From Bacillus sp. IITD106 (GTDB lineage Bacteria > Bacillota > Bacilli > Bacillales > Bacillaceae_C), in NCBI RefSeq assembly GCF_019459225.1, contig NZ_JAIAZY010000011.1:31957-95956 (forward strand): 64,000 nt of DNA, in the 5' to 3' direction. Shown piece by piece: positions 62,700-64,000 of this stretch; position 1 is the first letter of the stretch, and every line of letters begins with the position of its first letter. The notes beneath the pieces were generated by a model. The model did no database searches, was not told the origin of the DNA, and saw only the letters and a program-made list of their open reading frames with translations. The translations under genes were made by a program, and so were the position numbers.

Positions 62700-62795
62700 G
62701 GAATTTCCCCCTATATATGTTCTTTTAACCATTTACCCTTAAGCAGAGGATAACATACAATTTTAAGGAAAATTCCTTTGAAAAAACAAAAAAAC

Positions 62796-62817
62796 TCCGT
62801 AGACAATTTGCTACGAA
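62796..62817 (-). terminator. Terminator after the small membrane ORF
   Basis: CGTAG and CTACG form a short stem, followed on the minus strand by GAGTTTTTTTG. Confidence 0.65.
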
Positions 62818-62819
62818 GA

Positions 62820-62934
62820 TTAAGATTGGATAAATATTAAGACAACTAGGAGAGTGATCACTCCGAATAGGGACAAAGCTACAAGTATATAGATCAGAAA
62901 GTGAAATAATTCCTTAATTTTTTTCCCATTTCAT
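62820..62934 (-). pseudogene. Small membrane protein ORF interrupted at an A7 run
   Basis: An ATG at 62934 with GGGGAG six bases upstream begins MKWEK; after seven A residues (62918-62924 as T) the frame shifts. With six A residues it would read MKWEKIKELFHFLIYILVAL and then LFGVITLLVVLIFIQS, a 37-residue single-helix protein. Real inactivation, slippage or a base error are all possible. Confidence 0.5.
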
Positions 62935-62957
62935 GATAGACTCCCCTGTAAATGGTT

Positions 62958-63437
62958 TTAGTTTACGATTCTTTTTGCTCCTACATACTTAGTCTTCCAG
63001 TAATCAAGGTTCATCGATTGGACTCTTACTCCATTGGATGTAGCCCCGATGAATTGTTTCTTTCCTACATAAATACCGACAATCGAAACAGATTTTCCAC
63101 TAGTTTTGTAGAACACTAAATCCCCTGGCTTTAAATCTTTCAACTTAACGCTTTTTCCTTTTTTAAATTGATCAGCACTCGTACGCGGCACATTGACTTT
63201 TGCACTTTTGGCATACACATATTGTGAAAAACCAGAAGCATCAAACCCTTTTTCTGTCGTTCCACCCCACTTAAACGGCTTCCCTTTTAACGTTTGTGCA
63301 TAGGCTGCAACCTTATCCCCTTTTGTTTGTGCGGCAGCATCCGCATTTAAGCTAAACAAAGATGAAAATAGTAGTGCTAGTGCGGTGACCACTGCGATCA
63401 CCCATGATGATTTTCTTACTGAGATCCCCATTTCCAT
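62958..63437 (-). CDS. NlpC/P60-like exported protein without catalytic residues
   Basis: NlpC/P60 proteins cut peptidoglycan peptides with a Cys-His dyad. This 159-residue protein has a signal peptide (about 1-35, ending ADAAA) and the NlpC/P60 core (KGKPFKWGGTT, KPGDLVFYK). The usual DCSGF is GFDASGF, so residue 67 is Ala; the His positions are Ile119 (SIVGIY) and Gly131 (FIGA). It should be inactive as a peptidase and may bind peptidoglycan. The start after AAAGAGGG is well placed. Confidence 0.85.
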   Translation of the reverse strand: MEMGISVRKSSWVIAVVTALALLFSSLFSLNADAAAQTKGDKVAAYAQTLKGKPFKWGGTTEKGFDASGFSQYVYAKSAKVNVPRTSADQFKKGKSVKLKDLKPGDLVFYKTSGKSVSIVGIYVGKKQFIGATSNGVRVQSMNLDYWKTKYVGAKRIVN

Positions 63438-63707
63438 TACAAATCCCTCTTTCTTTTTATTGTATTTTTCTTTCTAATGACATCATAAACAATTCAAAGA
63501 AAGCATTAGTTTCTTATTGGTTAAAAATAGTTACATAAAGGTTAAGCGTGTTGTTTATCATAAGTGGATTGAGTGCTGATGTGTGAAAAAGCTGTGGAAT
63601 TTATTCTGTCCAGCTTCGGATCAGTAAGACCGGCGAATCTCTCTTTTGATTCCTCGATCTTCTTGAACCTTCTAATCCTTGCCTATATTGTTTTCGTTTC
63701 TTTTGTA

Positions 63708-63915
63708 TTGGTGACCTTCACTGGGAGAGAATTTGTACTGAAGGGTACCAATCGGGGGTTTGGTGACCTTCACTGGGTAAAAATATGTATTGAAGGTCAC
63801 CAATCGCGTTATTGGTGACCTTCACTGAGCGAAAATACATACTGAAGGGAACCTATCGCAGTATTGGTGACCTTCATGGGGAAAGAATTTGTACTGAAGG
63901 GTATCAATCGTGTCT
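63708..63915. repeat. Four tandem 52-bp hairpin repeats
   Basis: Units start at 63708, 63760, 63812 and 63864 with TTGGTGACCTTCA, exactly 52 bases apart. Each has a matching TGAAGG-type arm ending in ACCAA or a close variant, so each unit can fold as a hairpin. 63438-63707 shows nothing else. Confidence 0.85.
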
Positions 63916-63934
63916 TGGCACTTTTTCAAACACA

Positions 63935-63962
63935 CAAAAAAAGACATCCTTAATTGGATGTC
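63935..63962 (-). terminator. Terminator after the 5S rRNA gene
   Basis: On the minus strand a GACATCC/GGATGTC stem is followed by eight or more T residues, directly after the 5S rRNA 3' end. Confidence 0.85.
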
Positions 63963-63967
63963 CTTGG

Positions 63968-64000
63968 TTGCCTGGCAACGTCCTGCTCTTGCAAGGGGAA
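63968..64000 (-). rRNA. rrf: 5S rRNA, 3' end only
   Basis: The complement ends GCAAGAGCAGGACGTTGCC and then AGGCAA, the typical 3' end of Bacillaceae 5S rRNA. The rest of the rRNA operon lies beyond the window. Confidence 0.8.

Noticed and set aside
63708..63915. CRISPR array
   Set aside because: The 52-bp units are nearly the same throughout, with no unique spacers and no cas genes.

Overview
The window is a low-GC Firmicute chromosome segment, almost certainly Bacillaceae; the genus cannot be fixed from sequence alone. The reasons are AGGAGG-type ribosome binding sites, lipoboxes, Fur, PurR and guanine-riboswitch signals of Bacillus type, and a gene order that follows Bacillus subtilis: yebE, yebG, the pur operon, yerA, yerB, yerC, pcrB, pcrA, ligA, camS (yerH), gatCAB, then dgkB and rlmCD (yefA). 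This backbone is mostly on the minus strand, so the right end of the window is the start of the conserved series. The last 33 bases look like the 3' end of a 5S rRNA gene.

Positions 1-1439 hold phage-type genes (a partial DUF2800 nuclease-like gene, two small phage proteins and a sigma-like regulator). Positions 1754-11334 are one defence operon: a Phd/YefM-like antitoxin without a visible toxin, HsdM, HsdS, HsdR, a YgjP-type metallopeptidase and an ImmA/IrrE-type metallopeptidase. Its neighbour is rlmCD (11689-13068).

Positions 13.2-37.1 kb are a mixed region: a Gfo/Idh/MocA oxidoreductase, a frameshifted YqcI-family gene, a GbsR-type regulator divergent from the OpuA glycine-betaine importer, a HAD phosphatase, a sirtuin, a Fur-controlled siderophore-binding lipoprotein, ThuA, DgkB, a four-gene ECF sigma/anti-sigma/membrane-protein operon and a D,D-carboxypeptidase. 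Next comes a decayed patch (28.3-29.9 kb) with a phage methylase remnant, tiny ORFs, a WGxxGxxG protein and a striking tRNA-like structured RNA. It is followed by small enzymes, an MFS exporter and its divergent LysR regulator.

Positions 37.5-50.8 kb are backbone: GatCAB (Gln-tRNA amidation), CamS, LigA and PcrA (replication and repair), PcrB (lipid synthesis), YerC, YerB and YerA. Several dispersed or palindromic repeats lie between these genes. Positions 51.0-61.9 kb are the purine operon under a PurR operator pair and a guanine riboswitch. It is abnormal in three ways: purB and purC are missing between purK and purS; PurQ has glycine at its catalytic cysteine; purN and purH form one open frame. 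Beyond it lie YebE, a NETI protein, an NlpC/P60 protein that has lost its catalytic residues, and four 52-bp tandem hairpin repeats before the rRNA end.

Three A/T homopolymer runs (15176-15182, 53897-53902, 62918-62924) coincide with frame anomalies. A base-calling error or real slippage should be considered at each.
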